A stretch of 64,000 nt of DNA from Gentiana macrophylla (taxonomy: Eukaryota > Streptophyta > Magnoliopsida > Gentianales > Gentianaceae). The notes under the pieces were generated by a model. The model saw only the letters and a list, made by a program, of their open reading frames with translations, did not search any database and was not told the origin of the DNA. Numbering within the stretch: the first letter of the stretch is position 1; every line of letters starts with the position of its first letter. The stretch is from the NCBI GenBank assembly GCA_026214975.1, contig JAOBSW010000432.1, positions 49,867 through 113,866 of the forward strand. Direction: 5' to 3'. The position numbers were made by a program, and so were the translations under genes. Positions 36,341 to 48,424 of this stretch are shown piece after piece.

Positions 36341-39300
36341 TTAAGTTTCAATTTCTTTTCCTATCTCTTGATCAGCTTCACTTGACTTGCTATCAAAGAT
36401 TTCAGCAGCTTCTTTCATGGCCAAGTTGGTTTCTGTGCTTTCAATTCCATGAATATTCGCCCAAATGTTCCATGAATCCGTCATACTGTGTTTGTTGAAA
36501 ATTTTGCTTTTGAATAACACAGAAAACATGATAACAGATCTTCTCAGTCTTTCACTGGTGGCTGTCTTTAGTAACTTCTGAAGAAACTCATGATCAGTCT
36601 TCTCAACTTCATCTAAAACTTTCTCTAGTATGCCATTTCTTTCCCATTTTCCCAGTTTGTTCCAGTAGTGCAAAAGAAACTTTTGCATATGTAGGAAAGA
36701 CTCTAAGGCTTGTTCCCTTGGTACTCCATCTTGAGTAGGTAGATCTTTGAAAACGTTATACATATGAGAGTCTAGAGCGAGTCTTTTCTCAGTTGGCTCT
36801 GAGAACTTTGCTATCAATTCCAATTCTTCATCAGTGAACTCGCCTCTAGATTTCTTCTGCTCAATCAGTTTCTCATCAATACATTCAAGAACTTGAAGCA
36901 TGTCAACTGCATTGACTTTTAACATGTCCAAGCTTCCCCCTTAGTGACATCATCTTTGTTGATCGAGCTCCTGATGTAGGAATTCAGGTGCCGCTGATTT
37001 GATGCCAATATGGTTTGAGCTACAACTGAGCCTTTCATCGCATTCTCTAGTAGAATAAGTCTATCAACCACATTGTTGAGAATACCTTCCAGTTTTCCTT
37101 GAGTCTCAGTTTTTCTTGCCTCAGATTCAATGGCTGTTTTTCTGATAGAAATAAGAGTATCATGACAATCTGACTTGACACTGTTCAGCTTCTTCTCCAT
37201 GTTGGTTCTTTCAGTTTTGCTTTCTTCCATTGACTTCAAAACTTTCCCAAGCACACTTAAGTCATCTTTCTGAATCCTCACAAGCTCATTGAAGTAGAAT
37301 CTGATAGAGTCAGCTTGTGTAGGTACTTCATTCTTAGTTCCAGTTTTGATTTCAGTTTTTCCTTTGTCAGCTTCAAGTGTTTCGAAAACTTCCGTCTGAG
37401 TTTTGCTAACAACATTCTCAGATGTCTCTAGATCTTTGAGTGAAGAGAGGGCCTTTTTTCTTTCTTCATTCAAACCAACCTCTCTTGTGGGCGACTTAAC
37501 AATCTCTTCTTCTATATTCAGATCAGCTTTAGCTTGGTCAGCTTCAGCTAATGCTATCTCCAAGACACTTTTATCAGTCGGAGACTGATAACCTTCCTTC
37601 TCTTGATCTTCAGACTGACCATCAGAGTCAGTTTTAGTTTCTTCACTATCATATGAACTTCCTTCGGATGATTCTTCTTCAACAACATCATTTGCTTCAT
37701 CTTTTTCTGGTAGAGAGACGAGAATCCCTTTCTGTAAATCAAGATCTCCCTAAGAATCATCATCATCATCATTATCATCTTTCTTTGTCTTTGAGTCTCC
37801 CTTCTTGGCATATCTTTCCCAGTATCTGTTTCTTATGAGTGAGTAACCAGTACTCAGAAATTCTTCAGATCTAAACATTTGGGAAAGATGGGTGATGTCG
37901 TATAACTCAAAAACCCATTTTTCAGTTCTTTCCATTTCCGCAAGTTGACTTCTTTGATTTGGAATAGAACTGAACTTCCAATATTGATAATCATCAAGTC
38001 TTCTGCAGTCGGCAATCAGTTTCCCAATGTTGATACTTGGATCTTCAGTTTCTTTAGGAATATATATACTTGATTCAACCAAAGTCTCAACTTGTTCTAA
38101 CATATTTTCAGCTTCAATTTTGTTGGCTTCTTCCTCAGCAACAACTGGGATGATTGACGATTCAGTGATAATTTCTGGAACTGAGGCAGCTTGTTCAGTT
38201 TCCAGTTTTTCTTTGGCAATAACTTCTTCTGGTGGGGATTCGTTGCTGTGATAGGTTCAGCTTCAACTGTAGGTACAACAACTTGTGCAGAATCCTTCTT
38301 TGATTCAGTTTCCTGAATCTCAATAGCAACAACCTCAATGACTAATTCAGTTCCCAGTTCAGTAACTATTTCTTTCTCATTTTCAGCATCATCAACAAGC
38401 TCATCCAGAGTGATGACTTGTACTGGTCTCGATTCAACTTCAACAACTTCTCTTTCTTGTGACTGAGAAGCTTCCAGTTCCTTGATGGATTCTTCATAAT
38501 CAATTCTGGATGCTGATTTCTGTGGTGTGGATCTTGATAAAGATATCAGATTAAGCATTGCAATCACACCGGGTCCAATCAGTTCCTCATCACTATCAGT
38601 TTCCTCATTATCAACTTCAGCTCTCAGGTTTGTCCCCCCTGAATATCAGTTTCTGGTAGTGACGGAACCACTTCTTGAAATTCTTTTGCTATTTCTTGAA
38701 AAGATTCTTCCTCAGTAATAGGTTTCATTTCAGCAATGATTTGTTTGGTAGGGGTTTCCTCAATTTTGGATTTCTTTCCCTGGCTTTCAGCAACTGAGGT
38801 GGCTGACTTTGCTGGTGAAGCCTCTACTATTTTTTCAGCAACTTGTCCGGTTATGACTTTTTCCAATTCTTCCAGTTTCCTTTTCTTTTCTCTTAATTGT
38901 TCAAGATGTTCCAGTGCCTCAGGAATAGTTTCAGTTTTATTAGTAGACTTCTTTCTCTTCTTCTTTGGTTCAGTTTCAGAATCTCCAGCTCTCATTTTCT
39001 TGGATTTCTCTTCCTTGGCTGCAATTTTACCATCAACAACTACAGTTTCCTTTCTCCTTGCAATCCTAAAATGATCGATAATCCTTTGAGCTAGGAGAGC
39101 AAGGGTCTTTTTGAGATAGAATCTCCCTTTCTTCTCTGCATTTTTCTTCTTGGGCATATCAGAGGATTGTGCTACCAGATGATCAAAGATGTATCTCTGC
39201 CAATTGAAATCTTCTCCAAACCAAATAACATAAAGTAGGTCCAACTTTGTGTAGGAGAGATTACTAAAGTTGCCAGCGTTTCCAATTACGCAATTCGCTA

Positions 39301-39742
39301 GCATCTTGGTCAAGAAATTGAATTCTGGTTTGAGTAGCCCTGTTGATCCAGACAGTGATACATTTGAGTCTCCTACAATTGCAATTTCTTTCCAAAGTTT
39401 ATCTTTCTGTTCTTTAGATATCTTAAAAACAGAGGTAAAACCAGATTTTTCGAACCCAAAAATATCTGCAATTAGGTTCTCTGTAACCTTGATCTCTCTT
39501 CCGTTGACTTGAGTGATATAAGTTAGAACGTCTTCTTCTTCTATGTCTGATCTTCCAAACTCATAGAAGTCACCAATGCTATCCAGGCATACACTTTTTA
39601 AATTTATGTTGAACACTTGCTCCAGACCTTTGATGTTTCTGATTTTGTTTGCAATTTCCTTGGAAAGAGTTTGATCTGTTTATCTTGAAATGTATTGATC
39701 GAGTGAGATGATCATTCCGGGTTCAACTTTAGTAGAAGCCAT
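36341..39742 (-). pseudogene. D extra ORF (about 1134 codons), Transposase_32-like domain plus coiled coils
   Basis: The frame starts MASTKVEPGMIISLDQY at 39742 and runs to a stop at 36341. It is broken by in-frame stops at 39680-39682 (TAA) and 37750-37752 (TAG), and by frameshifts at a G6 run near 38630, near 38240 and at a G5 run near 36940. The N-terminal 200 residues contain EFNFLTKMLANCVIGNAG and FNWQRYIFDHL, which resemble the 'putative plant transposon protein' domain. Then come a basic KKKRKK, a coiled coil (EHLEQLREKKRKLEELEK), a long acidic stretch, a poly-Asp run, a second coiled coil around 37200, and a helical C-terminal domain. No membrane span is seen, so it does not look like an envelope protein. 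The same ORF type occurs in E. Its role is unknown. Confidence 0.65.
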
Positions 39743-40083
39743 TAATTCAGATTGTTGGAGAATTTGAAGATAGAGAAAATTCTTTCAATCAGATGGATAA
39801 TAAGAGAAAACTGAGTGTAAAGGATTTTAGGTATGATAAAAAGGGTATTTATAAGTGGTAGATGTGGTAGTTATAAAATCTGAGTGGGTATTAAAACGTC
39901 TCGTCATAAATCATGTCATGCGTTGAGATACGAAAAGGTGTGGTGAGTGGAAAGGATGAACGGTTGAGATGAGCGTAGGGCATGACTGTTCATTCGTAGC
40001 TTGTATTAGTTGATACGGTATATCTCCAGCTGTGAAGGTCCAGCTTTGATCTTATCCACAGATTGAAATAGTTGTTCTTTAGA
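39743..40083 (-). other. D spacer where pol would be expected
   Basis: Only about 340 bp separate the gag remnant from the extra ORF. It is AT-rich, has no domain signature and contains no trace of the usual 4 kb pol. Confidence 0.6.
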
Positions 40084-41495
40084 TCAGTTCCAAAATTCAT
40101 TTAACTTTCTCCTGCAAAACAAATTAACAAGTCTTTGGTACCTATATCTGTTTCGGTCCTTTTTGATTAGTTTTTGTATTTCTGTAAGTCTTAAGTGACT
40201 TATCAGTTTTATCCTTATACTTTTCTTGATATTTTGACTGAGTATGGTAGTTTTCACAAAATTCTGCTTTCTTGACTCGAACGTCTTTTCATTAAGGTTT
40301 CTGTGAAACTGAGTAACCATAGATCCATTCCAGTCATCATCAGTGGGAAAGAGTTTTCCTTTCCCCCTGAATTTGGTATTCCATGAATGATTTTCATTCC
40401 TTAATAGATGAGACTTGAATGTTCTTTTAACTGATCTTTGATCAGTTCTGCCTTTTTCAGCCTTCTGATAGTTTCTATAAAATCTTTCAGTTTGCTGTTT
40501 GCTACTGACTGTTTTTACAGTTTTGTCAGTTTTAGATCGAGGCTGTGCTGAGTATTTGTCAGTTTTAGATCGAGGCTGTGCTGAGTATTTGTCAGTTTTA
40601 ACAATATTGTTAGTTTTTGAGCTCCTGGCTTATGTGCAGCTACAAACTTAGGTGCAGTTGTACTATGTCTGAACTTTGAATTCTGCTGTTTGTCAAACCC
40701 TAAACCAGTTCTGTCTCCAAATGGTTTACCTGGTTTGAACTGAACACTGGAAGACGGGTCAACTGATGATTCTGCGATGTTTATTACTTCTGTCAGTTCA
40801 TCGGTTGAGCAATTTTCCTTAGTTCCATTGTTAGCCTTGACAAGGTTGATTTCAGCATTCAATCTTAGAACTTCAGCTTTCAATAATTCTTTTTCCTTTT
40901 TAACATTCTCATAATTCCTTTAAATTTCCTCTAATTCCTTTACGAGTATGCCCAAGTCTTTGTTGAATTCTTCATTTCGATGATTGTTTATGGCAGTGTG
41001 ACAGTTGGATGTAGAAGCACTTACCTCACGATGTCTGATAAATAGATTTTCAGTTCTAGCTTCTTCACCTTCTATTATATGCTTTCCTTTATCTAATCCA
41101 ACATTGTCGTTTATCAAGTCAGTCCCAAAGAGTATGATTTCTTCATCACTTTCACCATGATCATTTCCTCCAAAGCTTACGGGTAGCATTTCAGCATTGT
41201 CTTCATTGTTTGTAAGGGATGGTTCATCAATGAATGTTTCAAAAAGATTTTCTTTAGTTTCAGCAACAAGAGCCTGAAATTTAGTTTTGTATTCATCAAA
41301 TCTCAAAAATGGACAACTGAATATGTTTCTAAGATGATTGTGTGACTCCATGATGCAGATTTTGAATTTTTTAAAAAAAATTAAGGATCTTTGAACCAGA
41401 AGGCAAACTGATGCAGAGATTCGAAGCAGTAATAACTTTGGATCACCTCCAAAAGGAAGAACGGCTCCGATACCAATTGTTGGTATCGAAAACAA
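40084..41495 (-). pseudogene. D gag remnant
   Basis: Two open parts (41495-40920 and 40883-40515) and a third (40320-40084) read in order. The first has acidic, Ser-rich sequence (FDEYKTKFQALVAETKENLF), the second a coiled-coil start (MKAEVLRLNAEINLVK) and the GDRTGLGFDK block found after Gag in Sireviruses. A 33 bp tandem repeat at 40525-40590 encodes LTNTQHSLDLK twice. A zinc knuckle is not visible. Frameshifts join the parts; the element cannot make a normal Gag. Confidence 0.55.
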
Positions 41496-41579
41496 CTGAT
41501 ACCCAGTTACATCAAACTGATAAAGCTCAATTGGAGATCTCTTCAGAGTAGAAGATTTGCTCCGATACCAATTGTTGGT
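41464..41579 (-). repeat. Duplicated PBS/LTR-edge sequence in D
   Basis: The 21 bases GCTCCGATACCAATTGTTGG plus T occur at 41464-41484 and again at 41559-41579, 95 bp apart. The right copy is the true PBS plus LTR start; the left copy continues TATCGAAAACAACTG rather than LTR sequence. Confidence 0.8.
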
Positions 41580-43389
41580 CCCTTGGAAAGGCTAGCACAA
41601 GTTTAGAGGGGGTGAATAAACTTGTCCCAAAAAACCTAACTGAAAACTGAATCTTGTGTAGATTGAGTTCAGCTTTTAAACTTGTGTGGAGTTAAGATAA
41701 CTTAGCTGAGTATAAGTCAGTATTGACTTATCCTTAACCGAGTTAACCGGCAGTGGATTAAGTTAAGCCTTTATAAATAAAACTTGAGTTTATCAGTTCG
41801 TCTAAATATAATGCAGTGTAATGCTGTGCTGACTCAGTTTCTTAAGTTTGTTGAGTCTGTGATCAGGTGTAATATAAACTTAGATGCAGTAAATAAATGC
41901 GTAAAGTAAGTAGGTAAATAAGACAAGAATTATAGAGGTTCCAGGTGGTGTAATCATGTCAGTCCTCTCTTCTCCTGTGATGTAGGAGGCCAAATCCACT
42001 ATGTTCTTGAGGTTTACAGTTACAAGACACAAAGTAAATTCTAAACACTTGATTGTCCTTCACTAATCCCTAGCTTCACAATCTCCCAGCTTTAGTCTTC
42101 AACCGGTAGAATTGCTGTTTGAACTAAGCTTGCTACACTAGTCCTTAGAGGGTGGAAATTTCCTCTTCACCAGCTCAACACAAACACAGTCTTCTTGACT
42201 GCACTCAACTGTACTTCACACCCTCTTGGTGTTTCACAGTCTAAACCTTATATGAAATCAAAGTTGAGACTTGAATCAATAACTATGATTCAATTGTGAT
42301 TGAGCTTCTTCTTCTAGATATATATAAGATACGTTCAGCTCTGTCTATCTTCAAATGTTTGATCTTGATCTTTCTGTGAACACTTATGAACATTTGAAGA
42401 TTTCTTGATCTTGCAATAAAGTACTTAGCAGGAATTCTTTTGATTTACTTTCCCCCTTATTATAAACTTTCTTGACTAGATTAATTCTTAGAATTCCGCA
42501 CTTCTAATTGAAATAGAAGTAGCCTATTTATAGGGGTTTCTTCAATGGTTGGCTAAATTCGAACGTTAGAACTTGAATTCTTGTAACCGTTGGTGGTCCG
42601 TCTTTTTCTGAGAAATGTCAGTGTCCTTTCTGACAATTCTGTTCAGACAATAAAATTGTCTACTTTATAACGGTCATATATTCTTTTAGTTTTCTTTGAC
42701 CTTAGCATGAAAACTTATTCTAGTCAGTTTTCAGCTCAAGAGCGTTAACTGGGTTTTCATTCTTCTATAAAAACTCAGTACTCCATTTCTAATCTGATTA
42801 TTGTTGACTTAATCAGAGTACACCATAACTCACAAGTTAGCTAATATATCATTGTCCTTATGATACTTAGTCCTTCTTTCAAGATCCATAAAGTCAGTTC
42901 TGGCCATCACAGACTTTCCTGAATTCTTACTTTACAGTCTCGGCTTAGGTCTTCAAAACTGAGTTTGAACCCTCAGTTCTTCAATCTTCAAAAACTAAGT
43001 CTGATCCCTCAGTTCTTCAGTTCTAGATAAGTCAACCGAGTCTGTGTCCCTCAGCGAACTTACCTTCTTTAGTTCTTCTTCTATAACTGAGTCTGATCCC
43101 TCAGCCTTCAGTTGATGTGCTCTTAGTCAGTTTCTATTAATTGATTGAACTTCAGTTGTATACTCAGTTCAATAAGCCAGTTTCTCGTTTTCTCAGTTCT
43201 GATCCTAGATCTATTACAGTTCTTGTCGGATTTAACTTATACAAATATCAGACTCTATTAAATCCTATACATTGATTTCTAGACATCTTTTCGCTTTGCC
43301 CTATAACAGCTAGTTATGACACTTCATCAATAGGATTAAATTAAACTAACGGATGAATCATCATCAAAACATAAATTTTATTTCCAACA
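41573..43389 (-). mobile_element. D right (5') LTR
   Basis: The terminal dinucleotides are TG and CA, with short TGTTGG/CCAACA inverted ends. It is noticeably built of CAGTT, ACTGAG and CCCTCAG words. The last 441 bp match the left LTR piece with about a dozen substitutions. GTATT (43390-43394) should be the target duplication. Confidence 0.85.
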
Positions 43390-43393
43390 GTAT

Positions 43394-44931
43394 TGTTGTG
43401 CGATGTTGACTGAGTCAACCTGTTGTTTTCTAGTGAAAATCAAGCTAGTGTTGATTTGTTAATCCTTGTCAGAATTGGCCTCAAAAGATTACTTGGTTTG
43501 ATAAGACAAGGTGACTTTTCTGGAAGAGACTTGAGGAACCAATTCGTGACAGTATATGATTGAATCAAAGTAACACTAGGCCTGATTGGCTCACTAGTTA
43601 GTTTTTCCCCATAGCACTGTCTGAGACTTGGTACTGTCTCTTAGAGACTGCCTTCCAAGTTTTTTCCATTGTTTAAGAAAAGTGGTCTATCTGAATATCT
43701 AAGCACATAACTTGATTGCATGTCTTTGCTGATTTTGTGAAATTGATTAATCATGTTGGTCTGCCCCTTCTGTTGTGTGATCTGCAGATCACTATTACTT
43801 GCTGCTTATTTGCCTTGATCATCTGCTATGTATCTTTTGTCAAACATGCTGATTGGCACTCTGCTGAACTGTTGTACTAAACCTGCTCCAACTTTGTTCC
43901 AACTGCTAAGTTTTGTGCTAATACTACTATCTGCAAAGTCTTGCATCTGTAGCTTTCAAAGTTTGTAATAGGCTTGTTTTTTGTTTTGCTGATTTGCTGA
44001 ACATCTTTTTTCTCAGCATTGATTGTCAGACTTGATAGTCTTATCCCTTGGATTTGACTATCTTTCCTGAAAGTCAACTGAGAGTTCAGCTTTGAATGAT
44101 CAGCTCCGTGTTTGTCATTCAGTCTGCTGAACCTTTGATAAATCAGCTGAGTAATACCTTTTGCTATACCTTGTTTAAGCTTGGTTGTAATAAGCTGAGT
44201 TTTTGTATTTGATCTTGGACTGCTTTTAGACTTGATCTTTACTTGATAATGTGTAATAACTCATAATAGTTTAATAGTTGCTTCTGAACTTGTGGTAGTA
44301 ATCAGCTTGTAAAACTTGTTGTATTATGTTCTGCTGTTGTAGTCAGCTGTTGTGTAATCATTTGATCTTGAATCATTGTATTAAACTTTCTGTAATACTA
44401 GTTCAACTTTCCTATACCCTTGCATTTTGCTTTATGTGTATCTTGAGTTTTTGCGTATTAGATTTTGTATTCTGAACATGAACCCAAATTGATCAATATT
44501 CCTTTTATCTGGGCTAAGTAATAGTGACGCTTTAGAAACGTTACTATAAGGCTCAGTTCTAATAAGTAAATCTGCCTGCAAGATAATTTTGTCACTTAAG
44601 CTGCTTCTTGATATTATATTAAATCAGTGTAGATCATTTTAATATATCTTGCAACAGTGTTGTTTTTGTTTTAATGTTTCATCTGCAAACGTGCTTCATC
44701 ATCTTATTAAAATAGTTCTGATTCTCTTTTGAGCATTTTGCAAACGTGTTTTTATCACACACTTAACATACTTTTGATCACATAGGTCGTATAATACAAG
44801 TGAATAATAGATTAAGTAAGCTTCTGCTCTTAATTTATTAGTACTTGTGTTATCATCGAAAAGCGTGTAAGAATCACCCACTCTCTATTCACCCCCCCAT
44901 CTAGGTGTTTGCGCCCTTATCGATCCAACAC
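43394..44931 (-). mobile_element. Orphan LTR G, Sirevirus-like
   Basis: Read on the minus strand it begins TGTTGGATCGATAAGGGCG and has ATGGGGGGGTGAATAGAG within the first 60 bases, then ends CGCACAACA at 43394. It abuts D with only four bases between. The right flank (CTGAACAGG) is element F. No internal region or second LTR is in the window, so it is a solo LTR or a 5' LTR whose body was lost. No coding sequence was found in it. Confidence 0.6.
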
Positions 44932-46867
44932 TGAACAGGTACGTGCAGGTGCATGTACTTGATTGACAGGAGCATTTCCTTAACTCGAAACCTCAACTGC
45001 ATCTGCTATTGTGTCTAACTGCTCTGCTGATTCACTCAGCAGATCATCAAAAGTGTTCATGACTGGTATTGGGACTGGCATATCAGAAAGTTATCTAGCC
45101 TTTCCTAGAACCTGCTGAAACAAAGAAAAATAAATCTCATGAAATTGAGTATTTCTAGCAACACAGATGTCTTTGTTGGCAATGTCCAAGAGTATAGCAC
45201 CCTTGGAAGTGTTTGAGTTTCCAAGATAGACACATGTCCTACATCTGAAATCAAATTTAGTTCAGTATTGCTAAAGTGTGCAAGAAAAAACTAAGCAAGC
45301 AAAATCTTTGAGAGCAGAATAATCTAGTTTGGTGCCATAAAGCACCTCATGAGGAGTGCTTTCCTTCGACAGTGGTGTGGGTGTTGCATTGATTAATTTT
45401 ACAGCATGTAAAAGACAGAAACTTCATTACTTAATGGGTAAGTTACTCTGAAATCTTGAACCCTGGCAACATTCAGCAAATGCTGATGTTCCTTTCAAAA
45501 ATACCATTTTGCTCAGGTGTGTTGACACAGGATGTCTGATGTATAATGCCATGCTGATCATAAAATTCAGTGAGTTGAAACTCAGCTCTATTGTCAAACC
45601 TAATCACTTTAATGATCTTGTTAAACTGAGTAGAGACAAACTTAACAAAAGATTTGACAAGATTAGATGCTTCAGATTTGTGTCTCATAAGAAAAACCCA
45701 AGTAAATCTAGAAAAATAATCCACAATAGTCAAGAAATATTGTTGTCCATTCACAGTATGGTGCCTCAATGGACCCCAAATATCCATATGAATAAGATCA
45801 AAAATAGCATGTACATTTGTAGTACTTAAAGGAAAAGGTTTTTTTCTTTAACTTGGCCATAGGACAAACATAAAAAGATTATGCTCACAAAATTTGACAT
45901 CAGCAGATTGAGAACTAATAACTTGCAGTCTCTTATCTGGAAGATGTCTTAGTCTATAATGCCATAAAAGAGCATCATCTAGCCTATTAGACAAATTATT
46001 ATTTTCTACAACATTGACAGTAGAAATCTGGACTGCATGATCAAAGACATAGAGCCCTCTTTGTAGGTCAGCTGAACCAATCATTTTCTTGTTCTTGTCC
46101 TGCAAAACACACTTGTTAGTAGACTAAACAAATGTACCTTTAGAATGGTTAATCAATGAAGCCAAAGACAACAAATGGTACTTAAAACCAGGAATGCAAA
46201 ACACATCATGTAAGACAAACTGGGTATTTACTCTCACTTGTCCAAAATGTGTAACAGAAACATTATTCCCATTAGGAAATCCCATTTTTATACCATTTGA
46301 AGGCTTATGATTACTTAACAGGTCTAAAGAACCTACAATGTGATTTGTGGCACCAGAGTCCAAGATCCAATGAATGGGTCTCACTAAAAGTCATCTGTCC
46401 CTGTGACTGGTGAAAACTGACTACTGATTTCATTAGGCTGACCATCAACAAACCTTGCATGCATAGGAGGATCAGAACTCAATAGTGCCATAAACTTGTC
46501 AAGTTGTTGTGCAGTAAGATTAGGAAACCCTAGTCCAACAGACCTTTTATGGGGCTGATCTTTTTCTGCTGACTGTTCCTCTTCTACCAAATTAGCCCTT
46601 TTTGACTTGAAACGAGAAGAATAGTCATTCTTCTTGTAGCAAGCTTCTTCAGTATGACCATTGAATCCACAAAAACTTCACTGTATTTTCATAGGATTCT
46701 TAGGTCTAGTATTTGTAGCAGGTACAGATCAGGGTCTGCTGACTGCATGATAATGCCCATGTCCATTCTTCTGAGACAAGAGAACCAAAGAATCTTAATT
46801 TTTGGCCTTATTTGCCACATATAAGTTACGTCTCTCATATTTAACGTCCATTGCAAAGGCATCATGG
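44932..46867 (-). pseudogene. Element F: Copia gag C-terminus, protease and integrase (broken)
   Basis: Reading leftward from the E insertion, gag gives a damaged zinc knuckle (FCGFNGHTEEAC, with the first Cys lost to a TGA at about 46683) and LTAQQLDKFMALLS. Protease shows WILDSGATNHIVGS at about 46375-46330. Pre-integrase has LLWHYRLRHLPDKRL. Integrase has MDIWGPLRHH, VDYFSRFTWVF and FDNRAEF at 45787-45590, ending TPEQNG. Past 45470 only fragments remain, and RT is absent, so the 3' half is lost at the G boundary. Confidence 0.75.
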
Positions 46868-46872
46868 GTCTC

Positions 46873-48272
46873 TGTTGGTCCCAGAGAAGGGAGAAACTAT
46901 AGTCAGAGGGGGGGGTGAATGACTATAGTGGAGTTTCAAAAACTTTTCTTGTGTTTTAAAAGCTTTTGGGCAGCGGATAAGTCCCTTCTTACTATGTTGT
47001 TTTCAAATCGGTTTAGACAATCACGAGATATGTGTTATGATGTAGGCAAATTAAATAAGTCTTTGTAAAGTAAATTGCGAGAAATTAAATTGACACAAGG
47101 CTTATAGTGGTTCAGGGTGGTGTAATCCCTTAATCCACTCTTCTCATGTGATGATCGGAGGAATTCACTATTGTTTTCCTGAGATACAACGATATGATTG
47201 TCCTTGGCTTCCCAAGCTTCACAATCTACAAGACTATCACTCCTTATTCGCAATGACTTCAGTGATTCGATCTTCCTTTCTCGCTCCTTGAGATCAAAAT
47301 CCTTCAACAGCTATCACAGTTTCAACTCCTTCTCAGTTGCCTCACGATTCGATTTGCTTGATTTGATGTGAATGTGATTCACTCACTTGCTTGATCAATC
47401 TCAATTACGAATATGACTTTGTAGTTACGATATTTGAGTTGATCACAAGATGTATCTTTGAAGTTCGAGAGAAGGCTTTTCTAATTGACAAAGTTTACGC
47501 TTTCTTTTTTTTCCTAAATCGTTATGTTCTTTTCATCAATGCCTTCTATTTATAGCCTTGAATAGCCTTGATTTTGAAATTCCGTCCATTGGCTATATTA
47601 ATGAGGAATAATCCTTGATTTTATTCTTGATTCCCCTTAATTGTGTTCTCCTTGATTTGATGATCGGATTCTTCTTTCAAATGTATAGCAGAAAATCCGT
47701 CCTTGATTGATCCTTTAATGATTGTGCATTTAATGCATGATCTGCTGAATCTTCAATGTATATTAAATCTGATCTTGTAAGTGTCTCTTCACCGTCTGTA
47801 GAACGGTGGAGTGAGCCTTCCGACTTAGCCGTTAGTTCTTTCTTCGCCGTTTTGTTTTCTCTTTGCCGGCAATCGGTGTACTCGGCCCGATTCACTTTGT
47901 TTTCTTCTTTGCTTTAGTTTCAGGAGAATCTTTATACTTCACTGATCCTTGATTTGGGTGAGATCAGTGTACACCATATTGGAATATTGAGTTTCATAAC
48001 TTAGACTTATCCAAGGTCATCACAGACTTCCTTGGTTATAAGTCAGATCATAATCCCTTCTCTGTATCTCTCTTTGGTGCTTGGTGGCTTCACTCTGCCC
48101 GTATGTGCATTTTCACTTTGCCGTCCTACCAACTAGTACAATACTTGTCGACTCAACTTATACAACATGTCAGACTCTAAGTAAAGACTTATACAGAGAA
48201 TTCTAACTTATTTCAGGCTTGCTATAACATCTAGTATGGCCATCATCAAAACATAATAAAATGTTCCTAACA
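46873..48272 (-). mobile_element. E left (3') LTR
   Basis: The ends are TGTTGG and CCTAACA. It differs from the right LTR mainly in words where one has CTG or CAG and the other CG, for example AAATCTGATC here and AAATCGATC there. Confidence 0.9.
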
Positions 48273-48424
48273 ATTTCCCCCTTTTTGATGATGCCAAAAC
48301 CCTCATAAGCCTGAACATAAGTAATCAAAAAAAAAACATAATAACCAACAGAACAAAATTTCAACAATTTTATTCATCCATCAAGGGGCAATGAGATCCA
48401 AAGAATTTATTCAACTGTTACAAA

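Larger units (their letters stand above)
35749..43389 (-). mobile_element. Element D: Sirevirus-like Copia element without pol
   Basis: The right LTR (41573-43389, 1817 bp) begins TGTTGGTCCCTTGG and ends TTTCCAACA. The left LTR survives only as 35749-36189, which matches 42949-43389 over 441 bp; the rest lies beyond element C and is missing. The PBS complement GCTCCGATACCAAT is at 41559-41572 and the polypurine complement ATTTCCCCCTTTTT at 36190-36203. GAGGGGGTGAATAAA near the LTR start is a hallmark of Sirevirus LTRs. The internal region has gag and a large extra ORF but no protease, integrase or RT. Confidence 0.85.

Noticed and set aside
38736..39074. A 112-residue + strand frame
   Set aside because: It is antisense to the Lys/Glu-rich coiled-coil part of the D extra ORF.
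36341..39742. Reading the D extra ORF as a host gene captured with introns
   Set aside because: The breaks lie at homopolymers and stops and not at splice consensus; the counterpart in E sits at the same place in a complete retroelement.
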